64,000 nucleotides of DNA from Bryopsis sp. KO-2023 (taxonomy: Eukaryota; Chlorophyta; Ulvophyceae; Bryopsidales; Bryopsidaceae), in NCBI GenBank assembly GCA_030272585.1, contig BSYQ01000005.1:5425501-5489500 (forward strand), given 5' to 3'. The number at the start of each line of letters is the position of its first letter. Position 1 is the first letter of the stretch. The translations under genes and the position numbers were made by a program. The notes below the pieces were generated by a model. The model saw nothing but the letters and a program-made list of their open reading frames with translations. It did no database searches and was not told the DNA's origin. Positions 11,631 through 24,700 of this stretch are shown piece by piece.

Positions 11631-11922
11631 AGCTTGTAAAGTGCTTGTAACAGCTTGTAAGAGCTTGTAACCGCGTGGATCGGGAAAGCTTGTAACAGCT
11701 TGTAACAGCTTGTAAGAGCTTGTAAATTCCCACTTTACAAGCATGGAGCTGTTCCACTTTACAAGCTTTTTGCTTGTAACAGCTTGTAACAGCTTGTAAT
11801 CTCCACTTTACAAGCTTGTAAACGATGGGGACAGTGTCAAGTCTTTACAAGCTTGTAATCCACTTTACAAGCACTTTACAAGGTGTTTACAAGCTTGTAA
11901 AAGCGGCGTTTTTTCACTAGTG
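11631..11922. repeat. Right TIR and subterminal array of the CACTA element
   Basis: About 18 CTTGTAA or TTACAAG half-sites are packed into 290 bp, several as the full palindrome TTACAAGCTTGTAA. The inner part is a near-tandem series of AGCTTGTAAC/AGCTTGTAAG units. The array ends in CACTAGTG at 11915-11922. It mirrors the left array in inverted orientation. Confidence 0.85.
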
Positions 11923-11925
11923 TGT

Positions 11926-12744
11926 GGCAGGCTTAGACAGCTGGAGAAGGGAGAATGCGACTAGCACAGACTTGGAAATGCACACACACAATTCAAACAC
12001 TGCAAGATGGATGTGAGTGAGGGGCTGGTAGTGTGAATTGGATAAAAGTGTGATTCTGTTCATAAGCATGCATTTAAAATATCTGGATGTGCCCTTCCTG
12101 TCCAATCGAAGGGATGCACAAAGGGAGATTTCTGGCGAGAAGATGGCAGCCAATTCTTGAACTAGAATCCAACCTTTGAGGATGCCATTACTAACTACCA
12201 GTATGATGGACCATATGTCTATGTCAATCTTCTTGGAGGTAGCGACTTACTGTGTTCTCAAACATACAACAGGAGCAAACCTTACTGTTGTGGTGCAGGC
12301 AAAACTCGTTGAAGCAAAAAACCTAAACTTTTTACACGAATAAGAATCCATGGGAGCCCAGACCACAGTGAACACAGTTTGGAAAAAAAAATAAAAAATT
12401 GGAGTCAGGTCCCCTGACAAACTGACACCAGGAAATAAGAAAAGTTGATGTCTTGCCAAAAGAAAAAAGTAGTGCAGCGTTCATGTAAAAGAAAAACTGA
12501 GAAAAAAAGTCAGGGGGGGAAAGTCGTTTCCCCTCCGAGGATCAACACACTCACAAGAGCTCCCCTTGGTGGAACGATGAATCTCAAATACAGGGCCGAC
12601 CTGCAGCATCAGTCAAGTGCCTGACCTCCACCTTACAGAGGAAAACAAAACAGAAGCTCGATGTTCTGTTTTAACGGATCAACCATAGGTAACAGTTTCC
12701 CTTCCATCATTTCTCCACCCATTGATGTGGCCCCCAGCAAATTA
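11926..12744. other. Intergenic region with no recognised gene
   Basis: No frame shows domain content. The 3' UTR of the minus-strand kinase gene should lie at the right edge. Confidence 0.35.
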
Positions 12745-15700
12745 TCAACCCTCTTTCATTGAAGATCCCAGAACCCAGCAAGTTGAACTCGCTTTCCAAG
12801 GAAGTTTCTTGCTTGCCCAGGGTTGCTGCAAAAACCCATCGATCGCGACATGCAACTCGCCAAAACTTGGCCTTCCATGGTTACCACTGGGGCTTTCAAG
12901 ATCCATCACATGTGCAGCTTTCCATTCGACCTCGTCAAATCGCAAGCACTGCTCAATCAGACGGCAAATGGGTTCTTCGGTGGTGCAGTATCTCTGACCA
13001 TCGGCACCCCACATGATCGTTCCACTCGTCTTCCCAGAAAGAACCCCCTTCGGCTTCAACGAGCCAGAAAACACCCCCTCCAAGCATTCCCACATCATCA
13101 CGCCAAAGGAGTATACATCCACCGAACTGTTGTAGTTAGCACATGTGAAATATTCATTGCTCCTGACCTCCGGCGCTATGTACCCAAAATTTTCATGAGA
13201 TTGATGAGTAGCATATACCTCATTTTTCAGCTTCGCATCCCCAAAATCTGTTATTTTTGGAATTTTCCTTGCATCCAGCATAACGTTTTCCATCTTGAGA
13301 TCACAATGGATGATGTTCCTTTTGTGTAGATAAGCCATTCCTTCGGCCACTCCCAAAAGCACCCTCAAAACATCCCCATAGGTGCCGACCTGCTCGCTTT
13401 CCACATATTCCATCAGATTCATTTCCATTTTCTCCATGGTCAGCAAGTATTCACACACCTCCAGCCCCTTTCGGTTTTGCGTCTTTATGGCAGACCTGGC
13501 ATGCCACCCTGGGTAGTAACTGACAACATTTGAGTGGCCCTGGCTGCATTCGATCGCATTCTGGTGCTCCTCCCAGCGTTTCTTGGCACCCCCATCCACC
13601 CTCACTCGAATATACTTGACTGCAACAGCGATCGGTGCTGATGGGTGCTTTTCCCAAGTCAAACTCCCAAACCTCACGAACTTGTTGGGCCGCCTCCTAA
13701 CTTCATCGTTTTTTAACTTTACCCAGCCAATGCCAGCCACTGGATATGTGACCTTGAACTCCAGGAAGGGGAATTCTCCACTGCATATCCTTTCCAGTTT
13801 TTTGCGGAACACACGTGCAGCCATCACACATACAGGGAATACCAGGAAAAGCGGCAAAAATGCTGCCCACATCCAAGGCTGTTGTCTGAAGGATTCTGTT
13901 AGGTAGTTTTTCGCAGCCCCAAGCAAAACCCATGTCAGATTTCATCCAGAGGCAATTCATAATTGGTGAGTGTTGAGGTATTGGAACAGCTTATTAAAAC
14001 ACACACAAAAATCCCCCTCCCCAGAAAAGGAAAACTGGCAGCTTTCCTGGAAAATTTGAATTTCTCGGACTAATTGGCTTTTTTTTTTTTTTTTCGTTCC
14101 GAATTTTTTTACAACGGGTTTTCGGGCTTACCTCCATCAAGGGTGAGTGGCTCCTAGACACACACAAAAAAAAAAAAAACATAACGAAGTTAAGATATAT
14201 GTATTGAAAATGAAGGGGATTGCATGATAAGCAAAACAAAAAAAGATAACCCAAATTTCAAAGAACGTTTCTTGAAACCTCGGATTGTCCATAACTCAAG
14301 AAACCTTCCCTTTTTAACGGTTTTATATTACCTGTATATCGGCTATTGGCTTCCCAGCCATCAATGTCACGATGTTTTTTCTTTGCTCGAAAAGGGAAAC
14401 GAAAAGCTCCCCAACCTTGTCTGGTTTTTTTTTGTGGTCACATTTCTGGCCTTCCACCAGGATCCCAAAAAGCACATCTTCAGAGACGTTCCTTCCTTGA
14501 GAAATGATCAAACTGCCAGAATCCGCTGCTCCAAAAAACAACACAACAGAAAACAAATCTTGCCTGATGATTATCTGATGATTTGCTATTCTCCATCACC
14601 TCGTTTTCATGTTGACAATATTTTTATGGAACGCATCCTTGGAGTTAACATGTCTCCATCAGGGTTTGAACTTGGATCAGCAGAGTGCACAAAATTTCAA
14701 CTGTGTGCCAAAAACCAAGACTGGTTTTTGGCACACTCGCAGTTTCGCCACAAAGAAAGACTTTTCTTTCATTTTTTTTTTGGAGGGGGTGGGGTGGGGA
14801 GAATGGAAAGAACAGTTTTGATGTTGAAAACACCTTGGTACATTTCTGTACCTCTGCAGGATGGTTCAAAAAAGTTGTTTGCAGCACAGAAATAGTCATG
14901 TTGAGCATCGAATCCCGCGTCATTGCAGGCAATCACCATGGCAGACTCGGAAAAGAATCCATCAAATTCATTCTTTCCAATCGTCAGCATTTTCATGCCC
15001 AATCCAGGTGGCCCATCCGGCAGCAATGGCACCTCGCTTTGCACGGATTCGTTTAATTTTATGAATCCTACATCAGTTGGGTAAGCATCTTCTTCGCCCA
15101 AACTTGGGAAGAAATCCATCGCATCGCGCACCTGCATACAATATATATATATATATGTATAATATATATTACCCGGGCTAAATCACCTCGTTGTGGACGG
15201 CCTTCGTTGGGCAAGTTTGCCTAATGTAAATTAAACATTGTTGAAACCACAGTATAAAAAACCACAATTTTTACAGAGAGTCAAAGTTGTTCCCCACTCA
15301 CTTCCTAAATACACAAACTTAAAACTCGACTAACATCCCTCAGCCAGGCGGCGCTTTGACTTGCGCGATCCACATGTCTCACTAAACAGCTCATTCGATC
15401 CCAATGGGTTTTACACGCTTCACTGCGCCTTAACTAAAAGAAAAAAATCAAGTTTCGGAGGGTGGGCCCATAATTCAACGAAAGAAATGAAAAAGAGAAC
15501 CTTTTGAGCAAACGTTTGCCCACTGACTCGCTTATCCAAACTCACTCGAAAACGAAATAAACAAACGAACCACAGCCTTTTCAGTGAAGGCCAAGAAAAA
15601 GAAAAACAAATCGGAAAATAAAACTGGAACTTCTCTGTCAAAAAAATCCCCTAATAATAGGGTTTGATATCGTTTTCATGCACCACATTCGATGCTTTTC

Positions 15701-18700
15701 TGCCCCTTTTGACGACTTTCGGGCCATGTATGGGCGTAACCTGCCAAAGATGTCCACCCATCGGTTTCACGAGTTGGTAAGGTCCCTTCCAACGTTTCGC
15801 GAATTTTTGATCCAGGCGCGCAGCTCTGACGGAGTCCCACACGTAAACGCGTTCGCCAATATAGTGCGTGTGTCGGGAAGTCCTTAGCTGCGCGTTATAC
15901 TTTTCTCGTGACGCCTTTAGGCGAGCTTGCGCAGCCGCCCAGTCTTGTGAAGATCCCTCCCACAGCTCCATGGGGGATTTTCCAGTCGTCAGATGGGGAG
16001 TAGTCGCGATAGCTTCGATAGCGCGCTCCAAATGCGACTCCCAGGTTCCTCCGCCACTCAGAAGGAAGCGCCGAATACGATCCACCAGAGTGCGGTTAAA
16101 GCGTTCGACGATCCCATTACTCTGGTGAGCATGAGGCGCGATGCGCCGAACCTTGATGTTTTGCGAGGCACAGAAGTCCTCGAAAAGTCGAGACACGAAA
16201 TAGCTTGCCCCGTCAGTAATGATTTCGACTGGAACAGCCCCCACTTTCGCAATCCACAGTTCGACTCCCTTGACAGCCGTCTTCGCACTAGCGTGCTCCG
16301 TGAGTTGCGCGTCGCCACGACGCGTCATATGGTCGACGACTGTAAAAAGATATCGCTTCCGTCCATTGGTCGATATCGGCCCGATAAAGTCAAGGCTTAC
16401 ATGGGAACCAGGAGCAGTGGGTGACGAAATGGTGCCAAGAGGCACAGGAAGGGTTTTCCGACTGAAGCGCGCACAGGTGCGACAACGCTTTATCTCCTCC
16501 TCTATTTCGTGTTTGTTCGTGGGTATGCCTTGGGAGGTTAGAATTGCTTTAACCTTGTCCGTTCCCCAGTGACCCCAGTCGTGCGCTTTCCAAATCTCAG
16601 CACGAGTAGCGTTGATATTCACCGTCACTGGGATCCTCCTCGACGCCGTCCAACGTGACAAAGCGTCGGCGATAGTATTGTATTCTCCAGGCAGGTACCG
16701 AATGGAGAGGCGATCGTTCGTGAAATTGCCCAAAATCCACCCAAGTAACCGACTGACGCGCGAATCCGCGATTGCTGACGACTTTGGACGACTGATCAAC
16801 CTGCGCCACGCGGATTCGGAGTCTGTCCACAGCACGAGCTTGGCGCCAGCCGTGATAGCTTTGACTTGGGCTAAAGCCCAGGTGATTCCGCGAAGTTCCC
16901 CCAAGTAGCTGCTGGTGACTTCGTCGTTCGTCGACGAGTGGGAATTGATTCCAATAAGGAAACCCTCGTCGTAGTGTCCTGCGAACAGCGCATATCCATA
17001 TCCCGCTTTCGACCAGTCTACCAGTAAGTGGTATTCTTCCACTGGTTCGGAAAGGAGGAGCGCAGTGTGATGGGTCACGATTTTTCCCCAAATATTCGCC
17101 ACCAGCGATTCCGCCTGCGAACGATCCATCGTCGCGCCAGGCAGTAATAGGTCTTGTAGAGGCTTCATCCAAGCTGCAAGGTTAGGAACTGTTGGGCGAC
17201 ATACGTTCATGATGCCAATGATTTTGCGCACATCTGCGACAGTGTGGATGCTGGGGATCGCGTCCTTCTGGCTCGCGATGTAGCTATCCAGCGAGATGTG
17301 TCCTTGTGTGACATCATATCCCAAAAACCGAACGTGATCACGATTCAGTTGCACCTTTTTCGCATTTACATGCAACTCCATATCATTCAGCTTCTGAAGT
17401 AAGGCGGCCACATTGGAGTCATGTTCTTGGTCATTAGCTCCTCCCGTAATCAAATCATCCACATAAGGCACACACGCCACTTTGGAGAGCGAGGAGGAGA
17501 TTCTTGAGTGAAATAAAGCTCCGGAATTCGACCACCCTTGGGGAAGCGTTTCATAGCAAAAACGCCTCCCCTTGTGTTCGAATCCAAATAACGTCGACAA
17601 TTTGTTACACACCGGTAAGTGGTGATATCCTTCGGATAAATCCACCACTGTAAACTTCCGCCAATGTGGTGGTATCTCCCTTAGGGCCTGTAGAGTGCCA
17701 GGGAATTGCGTCCTCCATGTTTCTGAATACGAATTCAGTTTGCGGAAATCAATCACTTGTCTCACGCCTTTTCCATCGCCTTTGCGTAAGAACATAACCG
17801 GAGACATGAATGCCTTTTCTGAGGGCGCAAGCTCCCGAATCACTTTTTGCTTGATCAACCGTTCAATGAAAGCCGTTGCTTCCCAATCAGCGACTTCTCC
17901 AGAGTGATACGCGATCCCAGTGTTCGTCAGGGGGATGTCGTCCAGGGGAATCCGCCATTCAATTTCGCGGTGGCACACCGTCAGCTCCTGTAGAAACGAA
18001 CTGCGTCCATATTCCTGGTCGGTCGCAAAAACTGTTGGATAGCGCCGCACCCAATCTTCCACTTGTGCACTCGACGACTCTGCTGCAGTCGAAATCGGGA
18101 AAGCCTGGGCAGGGATGACATCATCGCCACAGGGAGCAGCGGACGACTCGTCCAACACTGGCGCAGTAGTTGCTCTGGGTGAGCAGGAGTCGCTGACGGT
18201 GGACGACGACGCAGCCGCTGTGATGAGGGCAGCGGACGGTTTCGTGTGGCCAGTCGTCAGGGGAGATGCAGTGGAATCATCGGGTGATTCACTCACTGCG
18301 AATCGAACTGCTTTAAGTTTCGCAGTGAGTTGCGTCGTGGCTGACCCTGGGTCGGTCACAGGCTCGTCGGACATAGGGCAGATTGCAGCTGTAAGTGCGT
18401 CTGGCACTGGAACTGGTTCTGGTTCGACGAAAGCATTCGTGTTCGGCTCTGTGATAGGCGTTTGCTGAATGTGCTTCACGTAGTGAAGCGTGCTCCCAGC
18501 AGAGATCAGAATCGACATCACCAACAGCTTCTGGCTCAGCATCCTTGCGATTTTCGTCGCATTACTCAGAAAGACTCGACAGTCTCCATTGCGCCCAATC
18601 GTGCAAGACAATTGCACCTGGGCTACACCATTGCAAATCGCTCCTCGAATTCCACCGCCGGTTACTCTGAAGGGTAACACAACATTTCTGTTTTCGCCCG

Positions 18701-21700
18701 GTCCCAAAACAAGTGGCTTCCCCAAGGGAAGCTCGATTCTGTCATCACGCCGAACGATTTTGGCACCCTTCAACTCCTGAGTTTCTTGAAGTCGAACATC
18801 TGTTGGCATCAGGGAAGCTGAAGGGAGTGACTCAGCTTGGCGCACACTGTGGCAGTGAACGTGAAATCCGTCCCCATCGATCAAACGCCCATTTTCGCAA
18901 TCCACTCGTAATTTTAGTTCGTGTAGAAGGGGGAGTCCGAGCACGAACTTAGGAACGTCGACCACGTAAAACGTGGCAGTTCGCGACCATGGACCGATCT
19001 GCACCTCCAAATCGATTTTCCCGACTGGCACCTTCCGTAATTCGTCTGAAAATCCCGAAATGGTAACCTGCTGCTGCATGCGCTGAACGCCCAACCCATG
19101 TCGTTTCGTGAACGCCAACGGGATCAAATTTATCTCCGACCCGGGATCCACCAGCCCATCCTCGAGACGCACTCCACGCAACGCGCGGAACCTGACGAAG
19201 AGTTGTTTCCTCCCCACGCTCGTACTCTGAATAGTCGCGACGCTGACGTCTGGAGGTGTGACCTCGACGTCTGGGCGTGATTCGTATTCCTGGAGCGCTT
19301 CGAAAGCGCGAGCGACGTCGTCGACAGTCCCAGTCGCGCCAGCACTGTTGTGCTGCTTGACTTTCAGTGGCAGTGAAAGTCTTTCTCAAACCAAAACCTG
19401 GAAAGAGAGTGTACCAACGCCTTTTATGAGCGTTGCTAGTACACATGGTAGCAATCACCATACTTGGTGATTGGACCCTGCTACCACCGTGTGGGGACAG
19501 ATGCAAATGTGTCACGACAGGTGACACACGTGGCGACACACATGTACACGTGGCGACACACAGTGACACACGCGTGTGACGTCATAACATTCCTCCCCCC
19601 CAAAGTGTCAGACCTCCTGGTCCTGACTCCACTTGGATAAACACTTATATGCTACAGGGTGCAGAAACCTTAGCAATGGTTTACACACGGTACTTTGACC
19701 AAATGTTGAAATCTCTAGGTGCCTTTCAGCGAGCCACTACACCAAAAGTTTCATATCCGGTCAAGATTGAGATTGGAGAAACATCTCAAAGTTTGTGATC
19801 CCTTTCACAAAACCAAACCATCTTAAGGGTCAAGACACCTTCTCAAACCCGAGATAAAACCCCTTTTCATGGTGAACGCTTTTCCACATTGGCTACCTTG
19901 CCTTAGGAAAACAATATCTCACCCGTCGGCATTCACACATATGTGCGGAGATATTCAAATCAAATTTTGCCCATTCAATTTATTTCCCTTCTCTTGAGAT
20001 CTCCTACTCTGTCAATTGCACTCTTTCGACCGAAGGCGTTCACTTCGACGGATAACAATTGGCGGAGACAAGTCCGTCGACTTGATTTTGTTTTGGTATT
20101 CTTCTACCAATTCCCTAGCATTCTCCATATGCTCTTCGGGTTCCCAAGTATTATGCTCATGTCCATAACCCATCCATTTGCACAAATACTCAGTTTTACG
20201 CTTTCGACCTATTCGCCGTACACGATGATCTAAAAGCATTTCAACCTCATATTCCAACTCATCATCGAGTTCCACCGGCGGAGGAGGCTGAACTTTTCCA
20301 TGCGCCCAATAAGGCTTCAACAAGCTCGCATGAAAAACCGGATGAATTTTAAGATAGTTCGGTAAATCCAACCGAAAAGCTACCTTACCGATTTGATCCG
20401 AAATAGTAAAGGGTCCGATCCACTTCGGCATCAGTTTTCGGGATCCTGGATGTTTTAGGCGGATATGCCGTGCATCCAACAACACCTTATCGCCTACTTT
20501 CACATCCACAGGACGTCTATGTCGATCAGCATACGCCTTCATCCTTTGACGTGCTGCCTCTAAACACCTTTTCGCCTTCACAATGCTATCTCTTATCGTT
20601 GTCGTCATTCTTTGTACAGCTGGCACCGCCATCTGCAGTGACGAGCTCTTTCTACTAGATGCACCTGGCCCGAATCCAGGCATCTGTGCCGTCGTAGCTG
20701 TCCAAGGATCACGACCGTAATTAAGGAAAAATGGTGTCTCACCAGTCGCTTCCGACTTGGAGTTATTCATAGCAAACTCGACAACTGGCAACAGTTCAGA
20801 CCAATCACTGTGGCGTATCCCAACAAAATGTCTTAGGGTGTCTTCTAAGACTTTGTTCATTGCCTCAGTCTGCCCATCAGTGGTGGGATGAAAAGCAGTT
20901 GACATAGCCTGACTGATCTTCCAAGTATTACACAATTCCGCAAAGAATCGTGATCTCCACCTGGGATCTCTGTCACTCACCAATGTCCTAGGAAGACCGT
21001 GTGAACGGAAGACATGTGATACAAAGAGTCTCGCTGTTTCTGCAGCATCACACTTCGTGTATGTTGCAGCGCATCTCACCATTTTCGTGAGTCGGTCCAC
21101 GAAAACTAGGATCGCATCATAATGCTCAGCACCTGACTTGGGAAGCTCGACTATCAAATCCATCGAAACACTCTCCCAACGAGCATCTGGTATCGGTAGA
21201 GGTTGCAACGAACCAGGAGGTTTGCCACGTCTCCACTTGTTCCGTTGACAACTATCACAACCTTTGATAAAGGACAATATATCCTTCTCTACCCCTGGCC
21301 ACCAAAACCACTTCAACAAATTGTGTTTCGTCTTTTTGACACCAAAGTGTCCCGAATACACCGTTGAATGAAAATCTTTCATAATATCCAACCTGAGGCC
21401 ATCAAAGTTTGGGACAACCACCCGCGTTCCATTCCACCAAAAACCCGAGTCGAAACGACACATTGAAGCAGCGGATTCCAATGTATTGAACCACTCGTCT
21501 TTAGCGTACCCCTCAGATAATCGTCGCTGAAGATCGATATTAGGCAAAGGAGAGAGAGCTGGGCCCTCCTCACCAAGGTGACTGAGTCGGCCACGCTTGC
21601 TCACCGACTCCAACAAGACACTGATCTGCTGAGAATACCGTACAGGATAGCGCGACAAGGGGTCTGCTACATTCGTCCTGCCTGGCTGGTATTCCCACTT

Positions 21701-24700
21701 GAATCGGTATCCCTGAAGACACTCAAGCCACCGCACCGCTCTTCGAGACAACGTTACCTGGGAATGGAAAAATGTGTTGGGTTTGTGATCCACGATCACC
21801 TTAAACTCCATCACATCCAGGTAGCATCTCCACAACTTCAAAGCATGGACAACAGCAAACATTTCTTTGTCTGATATTGACCATCTCAATTGTGCACCAT
21901 GTAGTATTTTACTTTCAAATGCTATTGGTCGACCTTCTTGAAGTAATATTGCACCAATAGCCCAATCCGAGGCATCGGCAATAACTTCAAAAGGCTTGCT
22001 GAAATCTGGCATTGCCAAGCAAGGTGCATGGGTCAGGGCTTCCTTAACTGCCACCATTGCTTTCCGACAATCCTCATTCCAGTCCCACTCCTTACTCTTC
22101 CTAAGTAAGTTCGTAAGTGGTCCGACCAATTTACTGTATCCTTGAATGAACCGACGGAAGTAATTTGAAAGACCTAAGAAGGATCTCAACTCAGATATAT
22201 TTTGTGGCTCTGGCCAATCAATGACCTTCTGAGTCTTGCGAGTATCTACCGCAATCCCTTCTTTGCTTATCACGAAGCCAAGATAATGCAATGCATCCTT
22301 AAAGAAATCACACTTTGATCTCTTCAAGAAGAGCTTGTGCTCTCTCAAACGATCCATGACCTTTTTGAGATGCATGATGTGGTCTTTCTCATTCCTCGAA
22401 TACACAAGTATATCATCAAGATAGATAAGGACGTACTTCCCTATCATCCCATGAAATACACGGTTCATCCATGTTTGGAATATCGCTGGTGCATTCGTCA
22501 AACCCATCGGTAAGACACGATATTCAAACAATCCAAAGGGCGTCTTGAAAGCCGTTTTAGCCTGGTCCTCAGCTTTGACACGAAGCTGCCAGTAACCAGC
22601 TTTCAAATCAAGGGCGGAAAAGTACCTCGCACCTTGTAACTGATCCAAGAGATCATCGATACGTGGGATAGGGTATTGATTTTTGACTGTTAACTTATTC
22701 AAACCCCTGTAGTCCACACACATTCTTTTTGTCCCATCTGGTTTGGGTACAAACAAGACTGGTGCTCCCCATGGACTACACGACGGTTGAATAAGTCCCT
22801 TAGCCAACATATCCGATATCTGATCCTCAATTTCCTTACGCTCTCCAGGCGTATAGCGAAATATAGGACGACTCACAGGATTTGCTCCTGGTATCAGATC
22901 TATAGAAGCATCGAACTCTCTAGAGGGTGGACACGAGGCCAATTCATTCGCAAACCGATCCTCGTATTCGTCCAATATAGGAGCCAACATGTTCTCCAAC
23001 GTTTCTTTCTCAACATGATCACCGTGTGCGGATTTTACCACATCCTCTAGTGATCCACGTTCACGAAACAACGCATTAGGAGACCCATGTTCCTCCCCCT
23101 CACGAGGTGGCGTGACCTCACGCACCAAGACAAGGAATGGAGTGATCCGATCATCACGAAGACATCGTTTCACTTGTTTAATGGAAAGAAATGGAGTAAC
23201 CGTATGAACACAACGATCACTACGATTTCGAGCCGAAATAGTATGATGGATCGTAACTCGACGTCCACGAGTTGACAACAACGAACAACTGTTATGAAGG
23301 AAATCCATATGAGCACAATGGTCCTTCAACCAAACATCTCCAAGATAAAGGTCAAAGTGAGGAGCACTGATCACCAAGCACTCTAACTTTTCACGAAGAC
23401 CTTGTATCCGAAGAGGAACTGTGGTTTTACCAGAACAAGTCAATGGTGTACCATCAGCCATTTGAACAGTTGTATCACTTTGAGCTTGGTATGAGATACC
23501 ATAAGCCTCACAAAATTGTTGGGAAATATAGGCTGAACCAGCCGCACCCGAATCCAACAATATATGTGCAGGAGTATCAAAGATACGTCCCTCGAAAACC
23601 ATAGACATAGTCATGATCTCCTTGTCAATTGTGGGTTCCACAATTCTAGGCACAGGAGCATCATAATACACATCAAATGGTTGGGAAAATGATATCTTAC
23701 GAGCTCTCTCAAATAAGAATGCCCCTTTCCGATATTGTGCTATCAAGCGCATGCTATCAAACACACGAAAAGCTTTGCGCATCTTATGAGGTACCAAGAC
23801 ACAAGCACTTGTTGTCATTGGTGCTCTTTTCTTACACTCGAAATAGTGCTTCAGGAAAGCATCCATTTGTGCCTTTCCTGGGTTGAGCCACACATGCTCG
23901 CCCGACACATCACATGTAAGAAAATCTTCACAAGATCTTTTACAAGCAGCAACCGGAAAACAACCTCCAGAAGAATCGAACGTAAACTTCCGTCCCGTTC
24001 TCTCTTCGAGTCTTTCAAGTTCTCGCTTGATCATCTTGCGATGAACACTATGATCCATCTGAGCATTCACCTTCTTTTCATTTCTGCACGAAAATTTCTT
24101 TTCGTCAGTAGAAGCATGAATTTTCATTTCCTCATCGATCATTGCATTTGAGGGTTCCACTACCTCATCAATATGCACATGACTCTCGATAGGAGATAAG
24201 ACATTGATCGCCAAATCGCTCACCTTGCCTTTCCCACCACACTTGTGTGACACATCCCATGGAGCACCACAAGTGAAGCAAAGCTTTTGTGCTATCCTTC
24301 TAGCACGCTCCTCCGGGGAAAGCTTTGTGCCGCGAACCGTACCCTTCGCTTTCTTACTAGCGTTCGGGTTCGCTTGCCCACTGGTAAATGATGGTCTAGT
24401 CTTTGCTTTCTTTGAAGTCTTGTATCCATACAAGTCTTCCCCACGACCATGAACATTCCCGGATTTATTCTTAATCACAGGGATCCGCTCATCATGGGTT
24501 ACTCCTTTTGCAAGGACATGATTTCGAAGATCGTTGTAGATCGTCCAAGGTTTCCCATGAACATCTGTCTCGACCGACGACTTCAATGCCGGATGCAAAT
24601 TATGGAGTAAGAAGAAGCATTTACTCGCTTCATCCATCGGAATACGACGAAGTTTAAACAAAACATCTACGAATCTGACGAATTCATTCGTATTCACTTT

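Larger units (their letters stand above)
9194..11922. mobile_element. Non-autonomous CACTA (En/Spm-type) DNA transposon
   Basis: Both ends begin with CACTAGTGAAAA when read inwards, and the inverted ends match at 36 of about 40 positions. A 3-bp direct repeat TGT flanks the element (9191-9193 and 11923-11925). CACTA termini, 3-bp target duplications and dense short subterminal repeats together define the CACTA/En-Spm superfamily. Subterminal arrays of the palindrome TTACAAGCTTGTAA lie inside both ends. No transposase-like protein is visible in the 2.2 kb core, so movement would need an autonomous relative. The core holds only anonymous frames, which may be captured host DNA or eroded transposase sequence. 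Confidence 0.8.

Noticed and set aside
13994..14046. Alternative last exon giving a secreted trypsin-like protein ending GGGFLCVF
   Set aside because: Phase-compatible after exon 6, so kept as an alternative. Joining to the kinase exon explains the missing kinase start better.
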